Under the pieces are notes generated by a model. The model saw only the letters and a list, made by a program, of their open reading frames with translations, did not search any database and had not been told where the DNA came from. Source: Gemmatimonadota bacterium (GTDB lineage: Bacteria > Gemmatimonadota > Gemmatimonadetes > Gemmatimonadales > Gemmatimonadaceae). From it: 64,000 bases of DNA. Each line of letters starts with the position of its first letter. The stretch's first letter is position 1. The DNA lies in the NCBI GenBank assembly GCA_021413975.1, contig JAIOPJ010000048.1, positions 31,076-95,075 of the forward strand, in the 5' to 3' direction. Of this stretch, positions 46,859 to 55,586 are shown one piece after another. The translations under genes were made by a program, and so were the position numbers.

Positions 46859-47434
46859 GTGCGCGACACCGTCCGCGAAATCGCGAGCGGGACGGAGTTC
46901 GACCGCGCGCTGCAGCAGACGATCCTCGACCGCATCATCGATGCGCTGGGTCGTTGGCTGAGGGAACTGTTCGACCTGCTGCCCGTCCTCGGGATCGGCA
47001 ACAAGGTCATCGTGGCGCTCGCGATCGGTGTGGTGGTGCTCATCGTGGCGCGCATCGTGCTCCGGTCGCGTGCGCAGCGCGAGTTCTGGGCCGGCGACCG
47101 GCTCGAGACCCGCGCCGGGCGTCGGCTCGATCCCTGGCTCGAGGCCGAGCGCCTCGCCGGCAGCGGCTCGTACCTCGAGGCCGCGCATGCGCTCTGCGCC
47201 GCGTTGATCACCGCGAGTGCGCGGCGGGGCGAGGTCACGCTGCATCCCTCCAAGACCACGGGCGACTACGCGCGCGAACTGCGGCGGCGCGGAGCGCCAT
47301 CGGAGCGCGACTTCCATCGCTTCCGTTCGCGATACGACCGCGTGGTCTATGACGCACAACGCTGCAGCGCCGACGAGTACGCCTCGCTGCTCGCCGACGC
47401 GCGACCGCTCCTCTCGCGGGAGCGTGCCGCGTGA
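46859..47434 (+). CDS. DUF4129-domain membrane protein; true start unclear
   Basis: 191 aa from GTG 46859, the first usual start codon in frame. One membrane helix (LLPVLGIGNKVIVALAIGVVVLIVARI in part) and a cytoplasmic C-terminal DUF4129-like domain with 'LEAAHALCAALITASARRGEVTLHPSKTTGDYARELRRRG'. In-frame codons upstream of 46859 encode a convincing signal peptide (Arg-rich stretch, then AILILAAASGPGPALAQ), but no ATG, GTG or TTG lies between the frame's previous stop at 46709 and 46859. ATT at 46733 is a possible rare start. Ends with a GTGA overlap on the DUF4350 gene. Confidence 0.75.
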   Translation: MRDTVREIASGTEFDRALQQTILDRIIDALGRWLRELFDLLPVLGIGNKVIVALAIGVVVLIVARIVLRSRAQREFWAGDRLETRAGRRLDPWLEAERLAGSGSYLEAAHALCAALITASARRGEVTLHPSKTTGDYARELRRRGAPSERDFHRFRSRYDRVVYDAQRCSADEYASLLADARPLLSRERAA

Positions 47435-48663
47435 CGACCGCGCAGCCCTGGTGGGTGCGTCCGGCGGTCGTCCTGCCGATCGTGGCCGGCCTCGCCTTCG
47501 CCGCCGCGCTGTTCTCCCCCGTGGCGAGCGGCCCGCGCAGCGGCGATCCGCGCCTCTCGACGCTCTCGTCGGCGCCCTTGGGCGCCAGGCTCTTCCACGA
47601 CCTCGCCCAGCGGCTCGGCTGGAGGACCGAGCGTCGTCTCATCGCCACGTTCGACGCCGATCCGGGCAGCATCCAGGCCGTCCTCGCGCCGCTGATCCCG
47701 CTGCGCAGCACCGAGGCACACTTGCTGCTCGATCACGTCCGTGCGGGTGGCGCGGCGCTCGTCGTGGCCAGCAACGGCACCGCCGCACTGCTCGACTCGT
47801 TGCACCTCGTGATCGGACCGGGGGGGACCGCGCTCGGCGTCGAGCCCGACTCCGCGACCTGTACGGACAAGGACCGCGACCGGAGGATCTCCCTCTGGTT
47901 CGGAGCGCCACCCCAGATGCTCACGCTCGACTGGGTGGCGCCGCCACCCGGCGAGCTGCGGTCGTTCCTCACCGTCGAGCGCCTCGACAAGGACGGCAAG
48001 AGGCTGAACGAGCCGAGCATGATCGGTTTCGAGTACGGAGCCGGGCGCATGGTGATCGCCGCCGATCCCGACGTCCTCCGCAATGATGCGATGCGTGACT
48101 GCCTTCCCGGATTCGACGTCTCGGCCATGCGGGCCCTCGAGTTCCTCCGCGACGGCGGTGCGCGGCCACGCGACCTCCTCGTCTTCGACGAGTTCCATCA
48201 GGCGAACGGTGCGCACCCCGGTTCGATCCGGGCCGCCATCCACTTCCTCGGCAACTCACCCTCCGGCCGCCTGCTCGCGCAGCTGGCGCTGGCGGGGGTG
48301 GTGCTGCTGATCGCGCTCGCACCGCGCACCGTCCCGCCACGCGACGAGACGCGTGTGGAGCGACGGTCGCCCCTCGAGCAGGTCGACGCCCTCTCGCGCG
48401 CCTACGCCCAGGTGAAGGCCACGCGTACCGCCGCCCAGCGGCTCGTACGCGGACTGCGCCGGCGCGTGGAGCGCGCTCCCACACGCGAACTGCGCGCGCT
48501 CGACGACGACGCCTGGCTCGCGCAGCTCGCGGTGAAGTCTCCCCAACTCCGCGACGACGTCGCCCTCGCCCGCCGTTCCCTCGCCGAGACCCTGTCACCG
48601 AAGGTCTTCGCGACCCTCGGTCCCGCACTGCATCAGATCGAAGTCACCCTCACGCGAACCTGA
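47431..48663 (+). CDS. DUF4350-domain membrane protein
   Basis: 410 aa. N-terminal membrane helix (about 12-30), periplasmic/extracytoplasmic GATase1-like region with 'LSSAPLGARLFHDLAQRLGWRTER' and 'LLLDHVRAGGAALVVA', a second helix at about 280-298 (LLAQLALAGVVLLIALAPR), and an Arg-rich C-terminal tail. DUF4350 proteins are standard partners of MoxR/DUF58 clusters with no known enzyme activity. Start GTG is within the GTGA that ends the DUF4129 gene. Two bp separate its stop from the MoxR gene. Confidence 0.82.
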   Translation: MTTAQPWWVRPAVVLPIVAGLAFAAALFSPVASGPRSGDPRLSTLSSAPLGARLFHDLAQRLGWRTERRLIATFDADPGSIQAVLAPLIPLRSTEAHLLLDHVRAGGAALVVASNGTAALLDSLHLVIGPGGTALGVEPDSATCTDKDRDRRISLWFGAPPQMLTLDWVAPPPGELRSFLTVERLDKDGKRLNEPSMIGFEYGAGRMVIAADPDVLRNDAMRDCLPGFDVSAMRALEFLRDGGARPRDLLVFDEFHQANGAHPGSIRAAIHFLGNSPSGRLLAQLALAGVVLLIALAPRTVPPRDETRVERRSPLEQVDALSRAYAQVKATRTAAQRLVRGLRRRVERAPTRELRALDDDAWLAQLAVKSPQLRDDVALARRSLAETLSPKVFATLGPALHQIEVTLTRT

Positions 48664-48664
48664 C

Positions 48665-49630
48665 ATGACCTTCTCCATCGAACAGGGCGCCGAGCGCCTC
48701 GGCCTCCTCCGCACCGCGATCGCCGCGCGCATCATCGGCCAGCCGGAGGCGATCGACGACGCCCTCGTCACCTTCCTCGCGCGCGGGCACCTGCTCATCG
48801 AGGGCGTGCCGGGCACGGCCAAGACGCTGCTCGTGCGCGTGCTCGCAGGCGCACTCGGGTTACGCTTCACGCGGATCCAGTTCACGCCCGACCTCATGCC
48901 CAGCGACCTCACGGGCATCTCGGTGATGCGTGACCAGGCCAAGGGCTTCGAGTTCCAGCCGGGACCCGTCTTCACCGACCTCCTCCTCGGCGACGAGATC
49001 AACCGCGCCCCCGCCAAGACGCAGGCGGCACTGCTCGAGGCGATGGCGGAGCGACAGGTCACGACCGACGGCGTCACCCGCGCCCTCGACCCGCTCTTCA
49101 CCGTGTACGCCACGCAGAACCCCGTGGAGCACGAGGGCACGTACCCGCTCCCCGAGGCGCAACTCGACCGTTTCCTCCTGAAGAGCATCGTGCGCTACCC
49201 CGACAAGGACGCGGAACTCGCGATGCTCGCGGCGCACGAGGCCGGATTCGATCCCGAGCGCCTGGGCGGCACGAGCCTGGTGGAGCCGGTGCTCACGAGA
49301 GACGAGGCGATCGGCCTGCGTGCGCTCACCGACGGCGTGCGCGTCGCGCCGGAGGTCCGCGAGTACATCGCGAACATCACCCGGGCCACGCGCGAGGAGT
49401 CGGCGCTCGCCCTCGGCGCCTCGCCGCGTGCGACGATAGCACTCATGCGCGCCGCACGCGCGGCGGCGGTGCTCGCAGGGCGCGGTTTCGTGCTGCCGGA
49501 TGACGTGAAGGACCGCGCGCACGCCGCGCTGAGGCATCGCGTGGTCGTCGCGCCGGAGCTCGAGGTGGAGGGCCGCGACGCCGATGACGTGCTCGGCAGC
49601 ATCATCGACCGGATCGAAGCGCCGAAGTGA
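48665..49630 (+). CDS. MoxR-family AAA+ ATPase
   Basis: 321 aa. Walker A in GVPGTAKT (about residue 44), Walker B/sensor region GDEINRAPAKTQAALLEAM, and 'TQNPVEHEGTYPLPEAQLDRF' typical of MoxR. C-terminal lid domain about 220-320. MoxR ATPases act as chaperones that insert cofactors or activate vWA-domain partners; here the partner is the DUF58 protein whose gene overlaps its end (GTGA). ATG start one nt after the preceding stop. Confidence 0.96.
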   Translation: MTFSIEQGAERLGLLRTAIAARIIGQPEAIDDALVTFLARGHLLIEGVPGTAKTLLVRVLAGALGLRFTRIQFTPDLMPSDLTGISVMRDQAKGFEFQPGPVFTDLLLGDEINRAPAKTQAALLEAMAERQVTTDGVTRALDPLFTVYATQNPVEHEGTYPLPEAQLDRFLLKSIVRYPDKDAELAMLAAHEAGFDPERLGGTSLVEPVLTRDEAIGLRALTDGVRVAPEVREYIANITRATREESALALGASPRATIALMRAARAAAVLAGRGFVLPDDVKDRAHAALRHRVVVAPELEVEGRDADDVLGSIIDRIEAPK

Positions 49631-50946
49631 GGACCCTGCTCACCTTCGTCCCGGAACGCCGGCTCGCCGGCGCGCTCACGGTGGCGGCGATCCTCTGGCT
49701 GCTGCCGGGGGGCGCGGCGCTCGGCGCGGCCGCGCTGGGACTCCTCGTGCTCGCGGTCTTCGTCGAGATCGCGCGGCTCCCTGCACGCGGCTCGTTCTCG
49801 CTCGAACGGACCGCGCCGGCGGCGATCGGCCTCGGCGACGACGGCACGATGACCTACCGGTTGGTGAACGCCACCGGCACGCCGGTGCACGTCGTGGTCC
49901 AGGACCGGCTGCCCGACTCCGTCGCCGGCGGGCTCGGCGTCTCGGCCCATGACGTGCCGGCGCGGTCGACGCTCAACGTGCCGGTGCCGCTCCGCGGTGT
50001 GCGTCGCGCCGAGGAGCCGCTCGGGCCGATCGGCGCGCGCCTCACCACGCGTTGGGGACTGATCGGGTCGCGCGTCCGCGTCGCGCCGGCCGACACGGTC
50101 CGCGTGGTGCCGAGCGTCGCCGGGGTGAGGCGGTTCCGCCTCCTGTCGCTCCAGCACCGGCTCGACACCGCCGGCGTGCGCAACCTGCGCCGCCGGGGCG
50201 AGGGACAGGGCTTCGCCGGCCTGCGCGAGTACGCACTCGGCGACGACCCGCGCCACATCGACTGGAAGGCGACGGCCAAGCGCGCCAAGCTGATCACGCG
50301 CGAGTTCACCATCGAGCGCTCGCAGACGGTGCTCACGCTGATCGACGCCGGCCGCGGCATGACACAGCTCGCGGGAGAGTTCTCGCGCTTCGAGCAGGCG
50401 CTCTCGTCGGCGCTCATCCTGACCGACGTCGCGGCCGCCGCGGGCGATCGCGTGGGCTCGCTGGTGTTCGATGACCAGATCCGCGCCTTCGTGCCCGCCC
50501 AGCGCAGCCGCGGGTCACTGCAGGCCGTGCGCGACGCGTTCGTGCCGGTGACCGCGTCCCCGCGCGAGCCCGACTACGCGGCCGCGTTCCGCTTCCTCGC
50601 CACCCACCAGCGCAAGCGCGCGCTGGTCGTCTTCTACACCGACGTGCTGGGGGTGCGCGCCTCACGCGCATTGCTGGCGCACGTGGCGCGCAGCTCGTCA
50701 CGCCATCTCGTGCTCGTGGTCGCGCTGCGCAACGACCCGCTCTTCGCCCTGGCCGTGCCCGACGCCGTCACGAGCTCGGCACGACTCTACGAACACGCCT
50801 CCGCGGCCGAGCTGCTCGAGTCGCGCGAGGAGGCGCTGGAGCGGATGCGGCGCGCGGGGGCGATCGTGCTCGACGTCTCGCCCCGCGTGATGACCGCGAG
50901 CGTGGTCAATCGATATCTGGAACTGAAGGGGCGGGGCGCGCTCTGA
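49627..50946 (+). CDS. DUF58-domain protein (vWA-like)
   Basis: 439 aa. Two N-terminal membrane helices (about 13-45), a beta-rich extracytoplasmic region, the DUF58 hallmark 'GLREYALGDDPRHIDWKATAKRAKLITREF' (about residues 198-227), and a vWA-like fold with 'LTLIDAGRGMTQ' in place of a perfect MIDAS DxSxS. GTG start overlapping the MoxR stop. Its last 41 bp overlap the 3' end of the convergent RDD-SpoIIM gene. Confidence 0.92.
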   Translation: MRTLLTFVPERRLAGALTVAAILWLLPGGAALGAAALGLLVLAVFVEIARLPARGSFSLERTAPAAIGLGDDGTMTYRLVNATGTPVHVVVQDRLPDSVAGGLGVSAHDVPARSTLNVPVPLRGVRRAEEPLGPIGARLTTRWGLIGSRVRVAPADTVRVVPSVAGVRRFRLLSLQHRLDTAGVRNLRRRGEGQGFAGLREYALGDDPRHIDWKATAKRAKLITREFTIERSQTVLTLIDAGRGMTQLAGEFSRFEQALSSALILTDVAAAAGDRVGSLVFDDQIRAFVPAQRSRGSLQAVRDAFVPVTASPREPDYAAAFRFLATHQRKRALVVFYTDVLGVRASRALLAHVARSSSRHLVLVVALRNDPLFALAVPDAVTSSARLYEHASAAELLESREEALERMRRAGAIVLDVSPRVMTASVVNRYLELKGRGAL

Positions 50947-52720
50947 CCGCGGCGCCCTGCCGCAGGTAGGCGTAGAGCAGCAGTGCCGTCACCGCCGAGA
51001 CCGCGAGCTTGATCTCCAGCGGCCACCAGGGGATGGGCGAGATGAAGCCCTCGATGATCCCCGCGCCCACCAGCAGGAAGGTCGCCCCGGCCACGAGCGT
51101 GATCGCCCGCTTGCCGTTCTCCACGAGCGCGCGTCGCCGCGTGCGGTCGCCCGGGATGATGAACGCCGAGCCGAGCAGCAGCCCCGCCCCGCCGGCGATG
51201 CAGATCGCCGTGAGTTCGAGGACGCCGTGCGGGGCGATGAACGCGATGATCAGGGAGCCGATCCCCTTGGAGACATAGAGCCCGAGCACCGCGCCGATGC
51301 TCAGGCCGTTGGAGAAGAGCACGAAGCAGGTGAGCAGCCCGGCGGTGATCCCCGAGGCGAACGCCATGAACGCGACCTGGATGTTGTTCGCGATGATCCC
51401 CGACGCCATCGTCGGCCGGTAGAGACTCGGCACGTCGATGTACCCCCCGCCGTCGCGCGCGGCGCGCACGCCCGCCTCGGCGCGGTCGAACATCTGCGGC
51501 GGGAGGAAGGCGACGGCCGCGTCGGGATCGCGCACGACCGCCACGCCGGTCACTGCCATGGGCACGAAGAGCAGGGTCGCCGCGAGCGCGATGACGTTCG
51601 ACGAACGGCGGATCTCCTGCGGCACCGTGAAGAAGAGGTAGCGCACGGCCGCGTCGGGGCGGATCGCGCGCCGCCGGTACAGCAGGTTGTGCGCCGACGA
51701 GACGAGGCGGTTCAGGTAGAAGACCTCGCGGCTCTCGCCGCCCGCCGTCGCGGTGCGCAGCCGCGCGAGGTCGGCGGTGAGTTCGCGGTACTCCTGCACG
51801 AACTCGCGCACGCCCTGTTCGCCGAGTGACTTGAGGCCGCCCTTCTGTGCCGTCGCGAGGCGCCCGGCGAAGGCCGCCCAGCGCGGGGCGTTGGAGGCGA
51901 CGATCGCGTGCCGCTCGCGGGCGGCGCCGGTGTCGCGGCGGACCGACGCGCCCTGGTCCCGCGCGGCACGCTCGGCGGCGTGCAGGCGCAGGAGCCGGGC
52001 GAGCATGGTCCCTTCGTTGTCCGCCCGCAGGTGAGGCGCGAACCGTTCGGAGAGTTGCTCCACGAACGTCGCCCGCCGTACCGCGTCGAGTTCGCCGCGC
52101 CGCTCCACGAAACGCTCGAGCAGCGTGAATTCGGGTTCACTCAGCTCCGCCTGCACCTTCGCGGTGGTCCGCGATGCGGCCGACGCCGTCGGCGCGGCCG
52201 CCGCAGCCGCGATCGGCGGGACGAGTTCCTCGCGCACCACGATCGTGCCCGAGGCGATGTCGCCGAGTCGCTTGCCCTGCTTGTTGAGGATCATGCTGAC
52301 GATCCCCACGACGTAGGTGAAGCCGGGCTGCATGTCGATGATGCGCATGAGATTCCGCACCGCCGATGCCCCGAAGTCCACCGAGAGCCCGCCGTCACGC
52401 ACCACCCGGAGCCTCATGATGCGCTTGCCGATCGTGCGGCCGTCGGCGAGCGCCTCGAAGAGCACGTAGTAGCCCCAGAGCACCACGAACTGCGCCATGA
52501 TCAGGATCGCGATCGCCCACCCGGTGATCTCGTCGGCACGGGCCCGGTCGACCAGGTCGCGCGGCATCGCCGACGCACCGAGCACGATGACGCCGACGAT
52601 CAGCAGCAGGCAGATGAGGTAGTCGATGATCGCCGCATTCATCCGCGACCCCACGCCGGCCAGGTCGTACGAGACGACGACCAGTTCGGGAGTCTCGACG
52701 TCGACGCGGTCGCCGACCAT
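50906..52720 (-). CDS. RDD / stage II sporulation protein M fusion
   Basis: 604 aa. N-terminal RDD domain with membrane helices (about 20-175; 'AGVGSRMNAAIIDYLICLLL', 'DGRTIGKRIMRLRVV'), a charged soluble linker rich in Arg/Glu (about 195-330), then a SpoIIM-like membrane domain (about 350-590) with 'SGIIANNIQVAFMAFASGITAG' and 'APHGVLELTAICIAGGAGLLLG'. Usually these are two separate genes beside MoxR clusters; here they are fused. Not evidence of sporulation. Starts in a TGATG overlap with the Zn-peptidase lipoprotein gene. Confidence 0.9.
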   Translation of the reverse strand: MVGDRVDVETPELVVVSYDLAGVGSRMNAAIIDYLICLLLIVGVIVLGASAMPRDLVDRARADEITGWAIAILIMAQFVVLWGYYVLFEALADGRTIGKRIMRLRVVRDGGLSVDFGASAVRNLMRIIDMQPGFTYVVGIVSMILNKQGKRLGDIASGTIVVREELVPPIAAAAAAPTASAASRTTAKVQAELSEPEFTLLERFVERRGELDAVRRATFVEQLSERFAPHLRADNEGTMLARLLRLHAAERAARDQGASVRRDTGAARERHAIVASNAPRWAAFAGRLATAQKGGLKSLGEQGVREFVQEYRELTADLARLRTATAGGESREVFYLNRLVSSAHNLLYRRRAIRPDAAVRYLFFTVPQEIRRSSNVIALAATLLFVPMAVTGVAVVRDPDAAVAFLPPQMFDRAEAGVRAARDGGGYIDVPSLYRPTMASGIIANNIQVAFMAFASGITAGLLTCFVLFSNGLSIGAVLGLYVSKGIGSLIIAFIAPHGVLELTAICIAGGAGLLLGSAFIIPGDRTRRRALVENGKRAITLVAGATFLLVGAGIIEGFISPIPWWPLEIKLAVSAVTALLLYAYLRQGAAVRARPAPSVPDID

Positions 52721-53988
52721 CAGGGCTCCTGCAACGTGATGCGTTCGGGCGCGATCACGCGCCCGGTGGACGCGCCCGGCGCGTCCTCGAAGAGCACGAC
52801 CGGTCGCCCGGCGAGCGTCGTCATGGCAAGCGTCACGCGACGGCCGCGTGGCGTGACCCATCGGCGATCGTCGCCGGTGCCTCCGCTCGCCGCCTTCAGG
52901 CCATACCGCTTCTCGACGGCGCGCTCCATCACGTCTCGGAACTCCACGGCATCGACCGGCGTGTCCCACACCGTGACCCAGCCGAGCGCGGATCCCGACG
53001 GCGTGTTGACCACCTGATAGCGATCGCCGTCCCAGCCCGCAGCGCCGGCGACCGCCAGCCCCTGATCCTTGGCCAGCTGGAAGAGCAGCAACCGCGTCTC
53101 GAACTCCCCGAGGTTGTCCTCGTGCACCGGCGTGCCGGCGCGCGAGGGCGCGAGCGTCACGCGCGTCGGGACGTCCGGCAGCGAGTCGAGGTACTTCTCC
53201 GGATGGAGCACCTGCTCGGTGGACGAGGCGAAGGGCGCGAAGGGCGTCCGACCGGGACGCGCCCGCTTGAACTGCCGCACGAACTCCGCGCCGCTCAGGT
53301 ACGGGAAGAGCAGCGTCTCCTGGATCAGCATCGGGGCCGTCGCGAACTTCGGCATCGAGGACTGCCCGGAGCGGATCAGGTCACGCACCCGGTCCCAGCC
53401 CCCGGGGATCCTGAGCCCCATGTCGCTCCCTCCGGTCATCATCGCGAACTGCTCGTACGTCGCCTGGCCCTCGATCACCGACTGCATGGCGACCATCCGG
53501 TCATTGTCGCCCTTGAGCGTCTGCACCGAGTCGAGCCGCGTGTGCTGGTCCTGCAGCGCATGCATGAGCTCGTGGGTGATCGTCACCTCTCGCATCTCGG
53601 GGGCCGCATCCTTCACCACGTAGAGCACCTTCGTGGCCGGGTCGTAGTAGCCGGCCACCTGTTCCGCGAGCAATTCGATGAAGAAGGCCCGGAGGTCGAG
53701 CGTGTCGGGGAGCAGGCCGAGGATCCGGTAGGCCTCCTGGGCACCCGCGAGCTCGAGCGGCGGCAACTGCTCGTTGAACTGCGCTTCGATGAACGAGCGG
53801 ACCTCGTCCTTGGTGCGCTCCTCGAGCACGGGGAGCTTGGTGAACGTGAGCCCGGACGATTCCTCCAGTTCCGGGATCGCCTTCCGCACCTGTCGCGCGT
53901 ACGGCCCGTCGTACCCGGGCGCTTCCTTGGCGCAGGCATTGAGCACGACGAGCAGCGCGGCAGCGGCGCACCAGCGGGACTTGATCAT
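52720..53988 (-). CDS. Putative zinc metallopeptidase lipoprotein
   Basis: 422 aa, no named family recognised. Lipoprotein signal MIKSRWCAAAALLVVLNAC with lipobox Cys at 19. Zinc-binding HExxH is visible as THELMHALQDQH near residue 139, and a later EGQATYEQF (about 170) supplies a likely third ligand Glu, as in gluzincin-type peptidases. The remainder is alpha/beta with no membrane helix. Sits in an operon with prepilin peptidase upstream (27-bp gap) and the RDD-SpoIIM fusion downstream (one-base overlap). Confidence 0.75.
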   Translation of the reverse strand: MIKSRWCAAAALLVVLNACAKEAPGYDGPYARQVRKAIPELEESSGLTFTKLPVLEERTKDEVRSFIEAQFNEQLPPLELAGAQEAYRILGLLPDTLDLRAFFIELLAEQVAGYYDPATKVLYVVKDAAPEMREVTITHELMHALQDQHTRLDSVQTLKGDNDRMVAMQSVIEGQATYEQFAMMTGGSDMGLRIPGGWDRVRDLIRSGQSSMPKFATAPMLIQETLLFPYLSGAEFVRQFKRARPGRTPFAPFASSTEQVLHPEKYLDSLPDVPTRVTLAPSRAGTPVHEDNLGEFETRLLLFQLAKDQGLAVAGAAGWDGDRYQVVNTPSGSALGWVTVWDTPVDAVEFRDVMERAVEKRYGLKAASGGTGDDRRWVTPRGRRVTLAMTTLAGRPVVLFEDAPGASTGRVIAPERITLQEP

Positions 53989-54015
53989 GTGGTCGGTCGG
54001 CGGGGAAGGTGCGGG

Positions 54016-54825
54016 TCAGGCGATCATGGTGGTGATGTACCATCCGATGAGCGCATCGCCCCAGAGGAGCGTGAGCAGGCCGGCGGGCGCGAGGAAGACG
54101 CCGAAGGGCACGAGTGGCAGTTCGAACTCCGTTCCCGCGCGCCGGGCCCGCCACCAGCCGATGGGCGCGACGAGCGCGAGGAAGGCCACCGACGCGATCG
54201 CCGCCGCGACGAAGACCACGAGCAGCGCGCGCGCCGGCCCGACCATCGCGCCGATGAACGCCATGAGTGTCTCGTCCCCCTGCCCCATCGCTTCCTTCTT
54301 GAGCGCGACCTCACCCAGCCAGCCGACGATCGCGATGAGCCCCGCCCCCGTGCACGCGCCGACGAGCGCGTCCCACGGGCCCGCGAACGGGCCCGTGTCA
54401 CCGAGGAGGATCGCCGGCACGGGCAGGATCATGGCCAGGAGGAACCCCGTCACCGTGAAGCCGTCGGGGATCACGTAGTGCTGCAGGTCGGTGACCGCGA
54501 TGCCGAGCAGGATCGTCGCGGCGATCGCGACCCGCAGCATGGTGAGCGTCGGCCCGAACGCCACGAACGACGCGAGCCAGAGCGCGCCGACCGTCGCCTC
54601 CACCAGCGGATACTGGGCGCTGATCGGCAATCCGCAGCCGCGGCACTTGGCGCGCAGGATCACCCAGCTCAGGAGCGGGATGTTGTCGTACCAGGCGATC
54701 TGCCGCTCGCAGCGCGGGCAGCGCGAGCGCGGCGACACGACCGAGAGCTCGGCCGGCCAGCGCGAGATGCAGACGTTCAGGAAGGAGCCGAAGCTGGCCC
54801 CGACGAGGAAGACGAGGAAGTTCAC
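54016..54825 (-). CDS. Prepilin peptidase (type IV leader peptidase)
   Basis: 269 aa integral membrane aspartyl protease. N-terminal 'ASFGSFLNVCISRWP', zinc cysteines CPRC and CRGC, catalytic Asp in AVTDLQHYVIPD (about residue 111) and in GQGDETLMAFIGAMVG (about 180), matching the GxGD rule. It cleaves and N-methylates type IV pilin-like signal peptides. GTG start in a GTGA overlap with the TrmH-type gene. No pilin or secretion genes are in the window. Confidence 0.94.
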   Translation of the reverse strand: MNFLVFLVGASFGSFLNVCISRWPAELSVVSPRSRCPRCERQIAWYDNIPLLSWVILRAKCRGCGLPISAQYPLVEATVGALWLASFVAFGPTLTMLRVAIAATILLGIAVTDLQHYVIPDGFTVTGFLLAMILPVPAILLGDTGPFAGPWDALVGACTGAGLIAIVGWLGEVALKKEAMGQGDETLMAFIGAMVGPARALLVVFVAAAIASVAFLALVAPIGWWRARRAGTEFELPLVPFGVFLAPAGLLTLLWGDALIGWYITTMIA

Positions 54826-55586
54826 GCGCGGGGTCTCAGGGCGTAGAGGGCGATGCCGGCGGCCACCGAGACGTTCAGCGACTCGACGCCGGGCATCATG
54901 GGAAGGGCGACCAGCGCGGCGCAGGCGTCACGCACCGAGGGTTTGAGCCCGGCGCCCTCGTTGCCCATCGCGATCGCGAGCCGGGCCGGCGGCACCATGC
55001 CGTCGATCGGCCGACCGGCGGCCGCCGCTCCCCAGAGCGGCACCTCGTGCCGCGAGAGGAACGCCAGCAGTGCCTCCTCGGTACAATCGATCGTGCGATG
55101 CTTGAACTGGATCCCGACCCCGCTGCGGACGACCTTGGCGTTCCAGGGGTCGGCCGTGCCCGGCAGGACGAGCGTCGCGGCGACACCGAGCGCGGCCGCC
55201 GTCCGCAGCAGCGTCCCGACGTTGCCGGGGTCCTGCACGCCGTCGAGCACCAGGAGCCGCGCGACCGCGGGCAGCACGAGCGCGTCGAGCGCCTCGACCG
55301 GCTTCTCGGCGATCGCGAGCACGCCCTGTGGGCTCTCGGTGTCGCTGGCGGAGAGGAACTCGCGTTCGCTCACGCGCACCACGTCGATGCCCCGGCCGTG
55401 CAGCTGCGCCACGAGCGCGGCGCCGCGCGGCGTGCGATCGATCAGGTCGCACGTGAGCGCCCCGGTGACGTGCAGTCCGGACGCGAGCAACTCCTCCACG
55501 AGGCGGATCCCCTCCGCCACGAAGAGTCCGCTCCGGTCGCGCGCCTTGCGGCGTGTCAGGTCTCTAGCTAGGGTCAGTATTCTCAT
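54822..55586 (-). CDS. TrmH/SpoU-family RNA 2'-O-methyltransferase
   Basis: 254 aa. N-terminal substrate-binding domain ('MRILTLARDLTRRKARDRSGLFVAEGIRLVEELL') and SPOUT catalytic domain with 'LVLDGVQDPGNVGTLLRTAAALG', 'AIAMGNEGAGLKPSV' and 'VESLNVSVAAGIALYALR', the three family motifs. RlmB/TsnR-like; target nucleotide unknown. The ATG start occupies 55586-55584 and shares two bases with the divergent M48 lipoprotein start, so the promoters must lie inside each other's coding sequence. Confidence 0.93.
   Translation of the reverse strand: MRILTLARDLTRRKARDRSGLFVAEGIRLVEELLASGLHVTGALTCDLIDRTPRGAALVAQLHGRGIDVVRVSEREFLSASDTESPQGVLAIAEKPVEALDALVLPAVARLLVLDGVQDPGNVGTLLRTAAALGVAATLVLPGTADPWNAKVVRSGVGIQFKHRTIDCTEEALLAFLSRHEVPLWGAAAAGRPIDGMVPPARLAIAMGNEGAGLKPSVRDACAALVALPMMPGVESLNVSVAAGIALYALRPRA

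Noticed and set aside
50906..52720. Reading SpoIIM as evidence for spore formation
   Set aside because: SpoIIM-like domains are common beside RDD and MoxR genes in non-sporulating diderms; no other sporulation gene is present.
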